A stretch of DNA of 64,000 nt, from the NCBI RefSeq assembly GCF_000820845.2, contig NZ_CBXV010000008.1, forward strand, positions 666,705 through 730,704, given 5' to 3'. Positions 1 to 8,950 of the stretch are shown here, one piece after another. Positions within the stretch are counted from its first letter, which is position 1. Each line of letters begins with the position of its first letter. Below the pieces are notes generated by a model. The model saw only the letters and a list, made by a program, of their open reading frames with translations. It had not been told where the DNA came from and made no database searches. A program made the position numbers and the translations under genes. This stretch comes from Pyrinomonas methylaliphatogenes (GTDB lineage: Bacteria > Acidobacteriota > Blastocatellia > Pyrinomonadales > Pyrinomonadaceae).

Positions 1-1
1 C

Positions 2-1735
2 GAAGGGTTGCGACGGACGCGCGAATTGCGCGCAAGCTTGCGCGCGAGCGGCGAGAGCGAAGAGGCGAAGTATGAGGCCGACTTCCTGCTCGCGCAGAAG
101 GAAGCGCAGTTCTCCGAAGCGCTGTGGCGCGCGGCGGCGATCAGAGTTGACGCATTGGCCGATGACGAAACGGTGGTTGCAGGGGATCGATTGAACGTTA
201 CGGCGCGCGTCTTTCTGTCGGACGAGAGGGCGGTTGAGATCAAAGCGATTCGTTTGCGCGCGCCTGCCGGTTGGCGCCTCGAAGAGGTCGCTCCTGAATC
301 GAACGCCCTTTTGGTCGCGAGCGAGTTTGAAGGGCGCGAGACGCCGCAGCATCAAGCGCGCTTTCGCATCACCGTGCCCGATGGCGAAGGGCCGACGATG
401 CCGTACTGGTTGCGCGAGCCGCGCGATGGGGACCTTTTCCGCTGGACGAGCGATGCGCCGAAAGCTAGGCCCTTCGATGCGCCGCTCGTCAGCGCTGAAG
501 TCGAAGCGGTAATCGGAGGCGAGCCGGTCACCATTACCGCGCCGGTCCAGTACCGTTACGCCGATCCGGTTCGTGGCGAGATCAGGCGCGAGATCAACGT
601 CGTGCCGATGGTTTCGGTCGCGCTCGATCCCGAGTTGGTCATCGTTCCGACTTCGGCGCAAGAGACAGAGCGGCGCGTCTTCGTGCGACTTTCGAGCAAC
701 GCTTCGCGCGCTGTCAACGGGCGGGTGAGCTTGCATGTGCCCACTGGTTGGCGCGTTGAGCCGGCTTCGGCTCCATTCGCGCTCGAACGTAAAGGCGAAA
801 AGGGAACGCTCGTCTTCACGGTGCGCGTTCCCGGCGGCGCGCGCGCCGATGCTTACTCTATCAGCGCCGAAGCCGAGATCGAGGGGCGAAGGTTCGCCCT
901 TGCGGAGCGCGAGATCAGCTACCCGCACATTCAGACGCATCGCGTTTACGCGCCGGCGCAGGCCACGTTTCGCGTATTCGATTTGAAGGTCGCGCCCGTG
1001 CGCGTCGGTTACATCATGGGAAGCGGCGACCGCGTGCCCGAAGCGATCAGGCAGATGGGACTGGACGTGACTTTGCTCAACGAAGATGATCTGGCGGTTG
1101 GCGATCTTGCGCGTTTCGATGTGATCGTCGTTGGCATTCGTGCGTCGCAAGTTCGGCCCGATTTTGTCGCCAACAACCGTCGGTTGCTCGATTACGTGCG
1201 GCAGGGCGGAACGCTGATCGTGCAGTACCAACGGCCCGATTACGTCGAGCGCGGGCTGGCTCCGTTTCCGGCGAAGATGGCGGCGCGGGTCACGGACGAG
1301 AACGCGCCGGTGAAGATACTTGTGCCTGATCATCCGGCTTTCAACTTCCCGAACAAGATCACGGCGGATGATTGGCGCGGTTGGGTGCAAGAACGAAGCC
1401 TCTACAACTTCACGACTTACGATGCGCGCTATGTGCCGCTTCTTGAATCGCACGACGCGGGCGAGCCGCCGCAGACGGGCGGCGAAGTTTACGCCGAGAT
1501 CGGACGCGGCAAGTATGTCTACACGTCTTATGCTTGGTTCAGGCAGTTGCCCGCGGGCGTGCCCGGCGCATACAGGTTATTCGCCAACCTGCTAAGTTTG
1601 GCGAAAGCGCCATCACGTGTTGAGCGAAGCCGTGCGGTGAAGATCGATTCCCGACGTTTCGCGGAAAGTCAGACGGCTCGCGTTTCGTCAAGCCGAAAGC
1701 TTTCGGCTTCGGCGCAAGCTGGCGGGACGCGGTGA
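2..1735 (+). CDS. PIG-L family deacetylase, C-terminal part (5' end outside the window)
   Basis: The frame is open from the first bases, so the gene starts upstream and only about 577 codons are visible. The first ~40 residues (FLLAQKEAQFSEALWRAA) match the end of the LmbE/PIG-L deacetylase region as seen in large acidobacterial homologues. They are followed by two beta-sandwich stretches of the NEW3 (NPCBM-associated) type around residues 45-130 and 205-300, each carrying a P-x-GW motif. The last ~230 residues form a Rossmann-like, ThuA/glutamine-amidotransferase-like domain (VGYIMGSGDRVPEAIRQMG, then GGTLIVQYQRPDY). Known members hydrolyse N-acetyl groups from GlcNAc-type substrates; the zinc-binding catalytic N-terminus is not visible here, so activity and substrate are inferred from architecture. 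An ArgH-like lyase follows 62 bp downstream on the same strand, probably co-transcribed. Confidence 0.8.
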   Translation, partial: EGLRRTRELRASLRASGESEEAKYEADFLLAQKEAQFSEALWRAAAIRVDALADDETVVAGDRLNVTARVFLSDERAVEIKAIRLRAPAGWRLEEVAPESNALLVASEFEGRETPQHQARFRITVPDGEGPTMPYWLREPRDGDLFRWTSDAPKARPFDAPLVSAEVEAVIGGEPVTITAPVQYRYADPVRGEIRREINVVPMVSVALDPELVIVPTSAQETERRVFVRLSSNASRAVNGRVSLHVPTGWRVEPASAPFALERKGEKGTLVFTVRVPGGARADAYSISAEAEIEGRRFALAEREISYPHIQTHRVYAPAQATFRVFDLKVAPVRVGYIMGSGDRVPEAIRQMGLDVTLLNEDDLAVGDLARFDVIVVGIRASQVRPDFVANNRRLLDYVRQGGTLIVQYQRPDYVERGLAPFPAKMAARVTDENAPVKILVPDHPAFNFPNKITADDWRGWVQERSLYNFTTYDARYVPLLESHDAGEPPQTGGEVYAEIGRGKYVYTSYAWFRQLPAGVPGAYRLFANLLSLAKAPSRVERSRAVKIDSRRFAESQTARVSSSRKLSASAQAGGTR

Positions 1736-1797
1736 GGATCACCGGACGGGAGAGCTGAATCGCTGAAGGGCAAGATTTCTTGAAGAGGAGTGGTCCA

Positions 1798-3318
1798 GTG
1801 GAACAGAAGGAGAGATTCCCGGCGCCCGCTTACGCGGAGAACGTGCTGGCGGAGATTTTCGAGGATGCCAAGCGGCTTTTCCTCGATGCCTTGATCGAGG
1901 TTGACATCGCCCACGCGGTGATGCTCGCAGAACGCGGCATCATCTCGCGCGAAGATGCCTGCCAGATCTTGCGTGCGCTCGAAGGGATGAATCGCGATGA
2001 GATACTCGCCGCGCGATACGATGGAAGCTGCGAAGACCTTTTCTTCTACTTGCAACAACGGCTCAGCGAAAAGTGCGGCGAAGAGACAGCCGGGCGTTTG
2101 CACACGGCGCGCAGCCGCAACGACATAGACGTGACGATCTATCGCATGAGGCTCAGGCGCGATCTTCTCGCTCTGATCCGCGCGGTGATGGATCTGCGCT
2201 GCGCTTTGCTCGATCAAGCGGCGCTTCATCATGAGACGACCATCCCGGCCTACACGCACACGCAACCGGCTCAACCGACGACGCTGGCGCACTACCTGCT
2301 GGCGATGGCGGAAGTTTTGAGCCGCGACGTCGCGCGGCTGCAACGCGCTTTCGAGAACGCGAACCTTTCGCCGCTCGGCGCCTGCGCCATCACGACCACG
2401 GGTTTCGACATCGATCGCGCGCGCACGGCCGAGTTGCTCGGCTTCGAAGGGGTCGCCGAAAACTCTTACGCGGCGATCAGCGCCGTCGATTACCTGACGG
2501 AAGCGATGGGCGCCGTCGCGGTGGCGATGGTCAACGTGGGAAGGTTCGCGCAGGACTTCTTGCTGATGGCGACGCGCGAGTTCGGTTTCTTGCGGCTTTC
2601 CGATGGCTACGTGCAGATTTCGAGCATCATGCCGCAGAAGCGCAACCCGGTCGCGCTCGAACACGTGCGCGCCTTGGCAAGCTGCGCGCTCGCCGAAGCG
2701 CAAGGCGCGTTCACGGTGGTCCACAATACGCCGTTTGGCGATGTGAACGATGCCGAGGATGATCTTCAACCGCTCATCTGGCGCGCGCTCCACGATGCGC
2801 GGCGCGCGACGGCTGTCTTTGCGGCGGCCATTTCACACGCTCAATTCGACATTGAGCGTTTGCGCGAACGCGCCGCCGAGGATTTCATTACGGTGACGGA
2901 GTTGGCCGATGCCATCGTGCGTCGGGAAGGATTGCCGTTCCGCGTGGCGCATCAAATCGTTGCCTCTTTCGTTCGCCGAACGCAGGGCGTCATCGCGACC
3001 ATTCAGACTTCGGGCGAGAGCTTGCACGCTGATCTTTTAGCGCAAGCGGCTCATAAGCTTTTGCAGGAGACGGCGCGCGAGATCTTAGGGCGCACGCTCA
3101 GCCTGTCACCTGAAGAGACGCGGCGCGCGTTGGATCCGCTAAACTTCGTGCGCGTGCGCGGTGTAATGGGCGGTCCCTCTCCAGAAGAGACGCGACGCAT
3201 ATTGCAAGCATCGCGCGCGCGCGCGGAGCTGGATGAAGGATGGTATCGGAAACGCACCGAGCTGATGACGACCTACCCGGAGAAGTTACGCGAAGCGACG
3301 CGGGCGTTAGGATGCTGA
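1798..3318 (+). CDS. Argininosuccinate lyase-like protein (fumarase/aspartase superfamily)
   Basis: About 506 residues. The superfamily signature SSIMPQKRNP lies near residues 275-284 with the catalytic-loop serine; TARSRNDIDVT and THTQPAQPTTLAHYL are the other conserved blocks of ArgH. Known ArgH cleaves argininosuccinate to arginine and fumarate in the cytoplasm. Two features are atypical: the N-terminal WGGRF block of canonical ArgH is missing, and the usual SPLGxGALAGT segment reads SPLGACAITTT. A related lyase with another substrate is therefore possible. The GTG start at 1798 is chosen because GAGGAG at 1785-1790 sits seven bases upstream; an in-frame TTG at 1780 precedes that ribosome site. 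No other arginine gene is nearby. The stop codon falls inside the first copy of a spaced repeat. Confidence 0.8.
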   Translation: MEQKERFPAPAYAENVLAEIFEDAKRLFLDALIEVDIAHAVMLAERGIISREDACQILRALEGMNRDEILAARYDGSCEDLFFYLQQRLSEKCGEETAGRLHTARSRNDIDVTIYRMRLRRDLLALIRAVMDLRCALLDQAALHHETTIPAYTHTQPAQPTTLAHYLLAMAEVLSRDVARLQRAFENANLSPLGACAITTTGFDIDRARTAELLGFEGVAENSYAAISAVDYLTEAMGAVAVAMVNVGRFAQDFLLMATREFGFLRLSDGYVQISSIMPQKRNPVALEHVRALASCALAEAQGAFTVVHNTPFGDVNDAEDDLQPLIWRALHDARRATAVFAAAISHAQFDIERLRERAAEDFITVTELADAIVRREGLPFRVAHQIVASFVRRTQGVIATIQTSGESLHADLLAQAAHKLLQETAREILGRTLSLSPEETRRALDPLNFVRVRGVMGGPSPEETRRILQASRARAELDEGWYRKRTELMTTYPEKLREATRALGC

Positions 3319-3476
3319 CGAAACGTTCTGATTGAGCGAATGTTGATCGCGAGTCATGCATTTAGCCTTGATCCTACGATGCTGACGAGACGTTCTGATT
3401 GAGCGAATGGTTGACCGTCTGTTGCTCAACCAATCGCTTTGACATGATGTTGACGAAACATTCTGATCGAGCGAAC
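3311..3476. repeat. Three spaced direct repeats at the argH-like 3' end
   Basis: Three copies of a 31-nt unit starting GATGYTGACGARAC lie at 3311-3341, 3378-3408 and 3446-3476. Copy 2 differs from copy 1 at one base and copy 3 at four. The spacing is 67 and 68 bp. The intervening ~36-nt segments are not alike. Copy 1 overlaps the last codons and stop of the upstream gene. Confidence 0.85.
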
Positions 3477-3669
3477 GCGCTGATGGTCGAGTCAGCGCTT
3501 TGAGAGAGCTCTTTGGCGGGCCAATCGGCGAATCCCGATATGCTTGACACCTTTTTCCGCCTTGGCGGAAAATAACCTCATCGTGACTCCGACCGAACGA
3601 CGGCAGTTCAGACCTCGCTGTGTTGTTGCTGATGGGGCGTTTCCGAACGCGCCAGGAGGGGACGAAAAG

Positions 3670-5391
3670 ATGAGGAGAAGTCGATTGCCCTTTAGTGCCG
3701 CGGCAATACTCAGCGCGCTTCTGCTATGTCTCTCCCCGGCACATGAAATAGCGAGTCGCAATCGCCCGCTTGGGATCATCGCCGGATCGGTGTGCGATGA
3801 TCGGGGCAGGCCCTTGGCTGGCGCGCTCATCGTCCTGTTGCGTGAAGGTGCCGAGACGGTCGTCCAAAAAACGCGCAGCTCATCCGATGGGACGTTCCGC
3901 TTGCGCGTATTGCCGGGACGCTATATTTTGCGCGCCATTGCTGACGGATTCAATGAGGCGCGCTTCGCTTCCGTGGAGATTTCGCCATCCTCCGAGTTGA
4001 TCTATCGTTTCAATCTCGAACCGGTTGGCTCCAATCGCACGCTGCCTGAACGGCGCGCCGATCGGAATGAGCCCAAATGGCGCCTCCGATTGGCAAACGG
4101 TCGGCGCTCGATCTTCAATCTCGAAGAGGGGCAGTCGACAAAGGTCCAGGTCGCGGAAGGTGAGGGAGAGCCGCGCGAGGGTCTGCGAAAAGAGGGGCGG
4201 ACCACCAGCGGGGTCGTCGAGACATACTATGCGGCTTCAGATGCGCCGTTTACGCCCGGCTTCCCCGGCCTGAACTTCGCCATGGCGACGCCGGTCGCTC
4301 AAGATGTCGCGCTGATCCTCGTCGGACAGGTCGCGCCCGGCGCCGGAGCGCGATTCGAAGCGACCGCGCGCAAGCGCGTCGATCATCATCTGGTGAGCGT
4401 CGGTTTGGGCGGCGCGCAGGCCAAGGCGATCTCAGCCGATGATGAGGGGGCGAAGGCGAAAGGTGAGGCCATCGGTCAACTCTCGGTACGGGCCGTGGAT
4501 GAGTGGCTGGTGCGCGACGGGATCGTCGTCGTGCTTGGCCTCGATTATTCGCACTTTGCTGGAGCGGGCGGTCTGAATGTCTTCGCTCCGCGAGTGGGCT
4601 TGCAGTTCGATGCCAATTCGCGCACGCGAATTCACGCTGCCTATGCTCCGGCGGAAAGGGAGGCGCAAACTGCCGCTCCGCTCGAAGGGGGCGCGACTAG
4701 TTTCAAGAGGTTTGAGGCGCAACCGGTCGCGCTGGTCGATGGGCGGGCCGTCGTCGAGCGCAGTCGCCGTTTCGAAGTCGGCCTTGAGCGCGTTCTCGAC
4801 GAGCGATCGAGGATTGAGGCGACCGCTTTCTTCGATACGGTGGATGGCCGCGGCCTCGGTTTGATGGGCGTGCCGATCGCTGCTTTCGCCAATGAAGCGG
4901 GCGCGGAACTGATCCGCATCGCCAATCAGCAGGGCGCGGCGCGCGGAATGCGCGTCATTTACACGCGCCGCATCAGTCATGCCTTGAGCGCATCGGCTGG
5001 ATATTCGTTTGGGCAAGGGCAAGAGCTTGCTGCGGAAGGTTTAACGAACCCGGAGAAGCTCTTCCGCCCGGGGTTCTTCCAAACGCTCGCCGCGCAACTC
5101 GATGCCGATTTAGGACGCGGGACTTGCGTGCGGACGGTCTTCCGGTTCTCGCCGCGCGCGACGGTCTTCGCCATCGATCCTTTTGCCGGAAGGCTCGCCG
5201 TTTACGATCCATCGCTCAGCATCCTCGTGACGCAGGAGCTCCCAACCTTCGGCTTGCCCGTGCGTGCCGAAGCGGTGCTCGACGCGCGAAACGTGCTGAA
5301 CGTGTTGCCGAGCGCGGATGATGGCGAAACGGTCATCTTTCTCAGTTCGCTGCCGCGTTCGGTGCGGGGTGGAATCTCGATCAGATTTTGA
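3670..5391 (+). CDS. Secreted carboxypeptidase-regulatory/outer-membrane barrel protein, plugless
   Basis: 573 residues from an ATG preceded by AGGAGGGG. Residues 1-28 look like a signal peptide. Residues ~38-120 form a CarboxypepD_reg-like beta-sandwich (GIIAGSVCDDRGRPLAGALIVLL, ending in PGRYILRAIADGF). The rest alternates polar and hydrophobic residues as in an outer-membrane beta-barrel and ends in SIRF, a C-terminal phenylalanine typical of barrel proteins. It resembles the barrel half of Oar-type TonB receptors, but I see no plug domain and it is about half the length of the full receptor at 58.8 kb. Role unknown; an outer-membrane adhesin or degenerate receptor are options. An alternative upstream start at 3544 would displace the signal peptide and is unlikely. 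Confidence 0.7.
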   Translation: MRRSRLPFSAAAILSALLLCLSPAHEIASRNRPLGIIAGSVCDDRGRPLAGALIVLLREGAETVVQKTRSSSDGTFRLRVLPGRYILRAIADGFNEARFASVEISPSSELIYRFNLEPVGSNRTLPERRADRNEPKWRLRLANGRRSIFNLEEGQSTKVQVAEGEGEPREGLRKEGRTTSGVVETYYAASDAPFTPGFPGLNFAMATPVAQDVALILVGQVAPGAGARFEATARKRVDHHLVSVGLGGAQAKAISADDEGAKAKGEAIGQLSVRAVDEWLVRDGIVVVLGLDYSHFAGAGGLNVFAPRVGLQFDANSRTRIHAAYAPAEREAQTAAPLEGGATSFKRFEAQPVALVDGRAVVERSRRFEVGLERVLDERSRIEATAFFDTVDGRGLGLMGVPIAAFANEAGAELIRIANQQGAARGMRVIYTRRISHALSASAGYSFGQGQELAAEGLTNPEKLFRPGFFQTLAAQLDADLGRGTCVRTVFRFSPRATVFAIDPFAGRLAVYDPSLSILVTQELPTFGLPVRAEAVLDARNVLNVLPSADDGETVIFLSSLPRSVRGGISIRF

Positions 5392-5716
5392 TTCTAAGTT
5401 TTGGCAGAAGATGGTTCGGAGCGGCCCGCCCTCTCATGCGCGGGCTTTTCCGTTTACGGGCGCAGTGACAGCGAAAGAAGCCCATCCAAGATTTCGGATG
5501 GCATCCGAGATTTTGGATGCGCTTCGCTCGAATCCACGGCTGAGAGGCCATATGTCGGATTAAGTGAGGCATAAGTTTTTCGTCAAAGTTTCGGCAAAAG
5601 AGCTATTTACGCGCTGGGCCCGAGGTGCCTTGGGCGCCTCGGGGCGGGAGCTTTTTAAGGTTTCGGGTGAATGGAACGGCATTTGCTCCCGAGAAAGCGG
5701 GGCTTAACCTGAGAGG
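5392..5716. other. Intergenic region upstream of the histidine kinase
   Basis: A gene-free stretch of 325 bp between the barrel gene and the sensor kinase. Apart from the two tandem imperfect palindromes at 5483-5519 I see no gene, no clear promoter and no terminator. Confidence 0.6.
5483..5519. promoter_or_regulatory. Two tandem 18-bp imperfect palindromes (operator candidate)
   Basis: Two 18-bp units of the form CATCCRAGATTTYGGATG lie at 5483-5500 and 5502-5519, separated by one base. Each unit is an imperfect inverted repeat with 5-bp arms CATCC/GGATG. Tandem palindromes ahead of a gene are typical of a dimeric regulator site, but the start of the kinase is ~200 bp away and the regulator is unknown. 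Two small RNA hairpins are the alternative. Confidence 0.4.
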
Positions 5717-8647
5717 ATGAAGAATCCGGTGCTGGCAACGCGAACTTGGGTGCTTTTGATGACGGCGGCGGTGCTGTTCGCCGCTGGTGCGCTCAATTTC
5801 GCGCAGCGCCTGACGCACGATCTGCCGCCGACCGATGGCGTCCAGTGGGAGGAGACGAATAAAGGGATCATCGCGCGGGCCGTCGCGCCGGGGTCGGTTG
5901 GCGAGCGCGCAGGCATTTTGCCCGGAGATCATCTGATCGCCATCGCCTTCGATGACCTGCGTTATGAAGCGATAGATTCGGCATCGAACATCTCGATCTA
6001 TCTTGAGCAAGCGGGGGTCGGCGGCAATCTCCACTATTTGATCGAACGCCCGTCATTTCCGCCCGAAACGCGCTTCTATTACGCGGATCTTTACGGGCTG
6101 GACCAGATAGAGCGCTGGACGGCGCGCGATCTGATCATTCAAGCCGTTGGCCTCGTCTATCTCTTTGTTGGGCTATTCGTGCTTTTTAAGCAAGGCGGGC
6201 GCGCGCCTTTCGTCTCGCACTTCGTTTCGCTCTGTTTGACGGCCTTCGTCTTCCATTTCTACAAGCCGATCGGGACTTACGAGGATTTGGATCTGGCGAT
6301 CGCGTTTCTCGACACTTCCGCGCTGATCCTCTTCGCTCCGCTCTTCCTTCACTTTTGCGCGATCTATCCGGTTCGACGGCATCTCATCGCGCGAAGGCGC
6401 TGGTTAGCTGGATTGCTTTATGTCCCGGCGTTTGCGCTCATCGGGTTCGCAGCGCTCGTTCACTTCGTTCCGACGTCACGGTTTAAGGTTCCTGAGGATT
6501 GGGTTGGTGGCCTGTACTGGGTGTCATTTGCCCTTTTCTGGCTGGCGCTCGTCGCCGGCGCGGCGATCTTGGTGCGTCGATTCCTCAGGAGCGAGAACGC
6601 CATCGTTCGCCAGCAGCTTAAGTGGATCGTTTGGGGATCGGCGCTGGCCATCCTTCCGTTCACGCTCTTTTATGCGATGGCTTATCTGCTGGAGGGCGTG
6701 GTGGCGGAGAATTGGCTTACGGACCTCGCGCTCATCCCGCTCGCGCTCATTCCGCTCACCTTCGGCAATTCAGTCGTCCGCTATCGTTTGATGGATGTCG
6801 ATATCGTCGTCCGGCGCGCTGCCGTTTATGCGCTGACGACGCTGGCGATCGCGCTCATGATCGGCGCAGTGGTTTACACGGCGGGACTTTACGCCATCGG
6901 GAGCGAAGACCTGCAACCCGGAATGGTCACGCTGCGCTTTGTCGTCGCTGTGATGGCGATGGCGGTCATCGTGATGACGGCGGCTCCGATCAAAAACTAT
7001 TTGCAGGAGAAGACGGACCGGCTCTTCTACGGTGAGCGATATGATTTGAGAAACAGCCTGCTCGATTTCGGACGGACGCTTTCAGCGACCACCGCGCTCG
7101 ATCCGCTGCTCGATGCGCTGATCAACCGTTTGCAGCAAGTTCTCGGCGTCGAGCGCATCGCCATCTTCATCGAAGACGCGCATGAGCCTGCCGGTTACAG
7201 GCTCGCCCGCGCCGTCGGCCTCAGCGGAGAGATCTCTTTGCCGGCGGATTTCCGTGAAGCGCTCCGCGTCCATTCAGCGAAGACCGGGATCGTGCGCGCC
7301 GATGATCTCGAGATCGTCCCGGAAACCGAAGGCGCGATCCGGCGTCCGCTGCACTACTACGTTCCGTGCACGGTGCGCGATGCGATGGTCGCCGTGATCG
7401 GGCTGGGCCGCTCGGCGCATGGCGCGCTGCTTTCGTCGGAAGATCTGGAGATTTTGCGCACCGTTTCGGGCTACGTCGCCGTCGCCATCGAGAACAGTTT
7501 GCTCTATCAGGAGCAGAAGAAGCGCGCGGCGGAACTCGAACAGCTCAAAGAGTTCAACGAATCGATCGTCGAATCGGTCAACATCGGTCTTCTCGCCGTC
7601 GATCTCGAAGGGCGCATCACGCGCTGCAACTCAGCCCTTGAGGAGATGTTGCAGGTTGAGCGTGAGCGAATCATCGGTCGCCGGGTCGAAGAGCTTTTCG
7701 ATGAGAACTTCGCCGAGACGCTCGACGAGCTTCTCGGCAGCACGGGCTGGAACCTGATCGAACTGCGCCACAAGTATAAGCTGCGCGTCGCGACGCGCGA
7801 CGGTCGCGCACTGGTCCTAAACATCGCTTTGGCCCCGCTGCAACGCGCCGACGTTTACGGCAACACGGGGACGCTCGTCGTACTCGAAGACGTGACGGCG
7901 CGCACGCAGCTTGAAGAGCAGTTGCAACAGGCGGAGAAGCTCTCTTCCATCGGTCTGTTGGCAGCGGGCGTCGCGCATGAGATCAACACGCCGCTCACTG
8001 GGATATCGAGCTACACGCAGATGCTTCTGGGGATGATACCGCCGACCGATCCGAAACACGGGCTGCTCGAGAAGATCCATCGCCAAGCGGAACGAGCCGC
8101 CGGCATCGTCAACAACCTGTTGAACTTCTCGCGCACGGGCAGCGCGACCGAATTCGGCCCCGTCGATATCCACCGCGTGCTTGACGACACGTTGCAATTG
8201 CTTGAGCCGCAGCTTCGCAAAGGGCAGATCGAGATCGAGCGGCGTTATCAAGATGGCTTACCGCCCGTTTGGGGCAACGCCGGAAAGTTGCAGCAAGTCT
8301 TTACTAATCTCCTCTTGAACGCGCGCGATGCCATCATCGGTGGAGGGCGCATCACGTTGACGACGAGCGAAGAGGATGGCGTCGTCTCCATCGAAGTCGC
8401 TGACACGGGCATCGGCATTGCGCCCGAGGATCTGCCGCGCATTTACGACCCGTTCTTCACGACTAAAGGCGTCGGCGTGGGCACCGGACTGGGGCTGGCT
8501 GTCACTTATGGCATCGTGCAAGAGCATGCCGGACGCATCAGCGTCGAGTCCGCCGTCGGGCGCGGCACGACCTTCCACATCATCCTACCGAAAGCCGAGA
8601 CGCGCATGACCGAAAAGCGCACCAGGCTGCAAGCCGTCGGCGATTGA
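5717..8647 (+). CDS. Large membrane sensor histidine kinase (PDZ-TM-GAF-PAS-HisKA-HATPase)
   Basis: 976 residues. One membrane helix (about 12-32) is followed by a PDZ-like segment (about 35-110, with APGSVGERAGILPGDHLIAI), then about nine further hydrophobic helices to residue ~420. The cytoplasmic part holds a GAF domain (about 440-600), a short coiled linker, a PAS domain (about 615-735), a HisKA domain with the phosphoacceptor His754 in VAHEINTPLTG, and an HATPase domain with N-box NLLLNARDAI, G1 DTGIGIAPEDL and G2 GVGTGLGLAV. It should autophosphorylate in response to a membrane or periplasmic cue, perhaps peptide ends bound by the PDZ. No response regulator is adjacent, so it is an orphan kinase here. 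The genes on both sides are functionally unrelated. Confidence 0.9.
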   Translation: MKNPVLATRTWVLLMTAAVLFAAGALNFAQRLTHDLPPTDGVQWEETNKGIIARAVAPGSVGERAGILPGDHLIAIAFDDLRYEAIDSASNISIYLEQAGVGGNLHYLIERPSFPPETRFYYADLYGLDQIERWTARDLIIQAVGLVYLFVGLFVLFKQGGRAPFVSHFVSLCLTAFVFHFYKPIGTYEDLDLAIAFLDTSALILFAPLFLHFCAIYPVRRHLIARRRWLAGLLYVPAFALIGFAALVHFVPTSRFKVPEDWVGGLYWVSFALFWLALVAGAAILVRRFLRSENAIVRQQLKWIVWGSALAILPFTLFYAMAYLLEGVVAENWLTDLALIPLALIPLTFGNSVVRYRLMDVDIVVRRAAVYALTTLAIALMIGAVVYTAGLYAIGSEDLQPGMVTLRFVVAVMAMAVIVMTAAPIKNYLQEKTDRLFYGERYDLRNSLLDFGRTLSATTALDPLLDALINRLQQVLGVERIAIFIEDAHEPAGYRLARAVGLSGEISLPADFREALRVHSAKTGIVRADDLEIVPETEGAIRRPLHYYVPCTVRDAMVAVIGLGRSAHGALLSSEDLEILRTVSGYVAVAIENSLLYQEQKKRAAELEQLKEFNESIVESVNIGLLAVDLEGRITRCNSALEEMLQVERERIIGRRVEELFDENFAETLDELLGSTGWNLIELRHKYKLRVATRDGRALVLNIALAPLQRADVYGNTGTLVVLEDVTARTQLEEQLQQAEKLSSIGLLAAGVAHEINTPLTGISSYTQMLLGMIPPTDPKHGLLEKIHRQAERAAGIVNNLLNFSRTGSATEFGPVDIHRVLDDTLQLLEPQLRKGQIEIERRYQDGLPPVWGNAGKLQQVFTNLLLNARDAIIGGGRITLTTSEEDGVVSIEVADTGIGIAPEDLPRIYDPFFTTKGVGVGTGLGLAVTYGIVQEHAGRISVESAVGRGTTFHIILPKAETRMTEKRTRLQAVGD

Positions 8648-8781
8648 TCCGCGAAATTTCAAATAGGCTACACGAACGAACGGGCCTCATCACAACCACA
8701 AGGCGCGTTGAGCCGATGACCAGCAAAAGGCGCGTTTAATCACATCGGGCAAGATTCAATTGCAGCTAGATCGGCGCTTGA

Positions 8782-8811
8782 TTGGATGAAAAGGGCGGGA
8801 AGCATTATAAT
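8782..8811 (+). promoter_or_regulatory. Candidate promoter of the 2-oxoacid dehydrogenase operon
   Basis: A perfect TATAAT lies at 8806-8811, with a weak -35 TTGGAT at 8782-8787 and an 18-bp spacer. It sits ~140 bp before lpdA in an otherwise empty 300-bp gap, the only place where the operon can begin. Confidence 0.5.
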
Positions 8812-8950
8812 GCCATGCTTTCCGTCGGGTGATGAAAATACGGGTGGAGGGGGCTGGCCATTACGCTCGATCTATAGTTTGAGTCCTTTTCCGCTTTTCA
8901 TCACCGATTCCATGTCGAAATCAACAAAGCAATCATGAGAGGGAGTGGAA

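Noticed and set aside
1669-2793. Long minus-strand frame opposite the argH-like gene
   Set aside because: It is a mirror of codon bias in a GC-rich gene; the translation is rich in R, H, D and has no family likeness, while the + strand has clear motifs.
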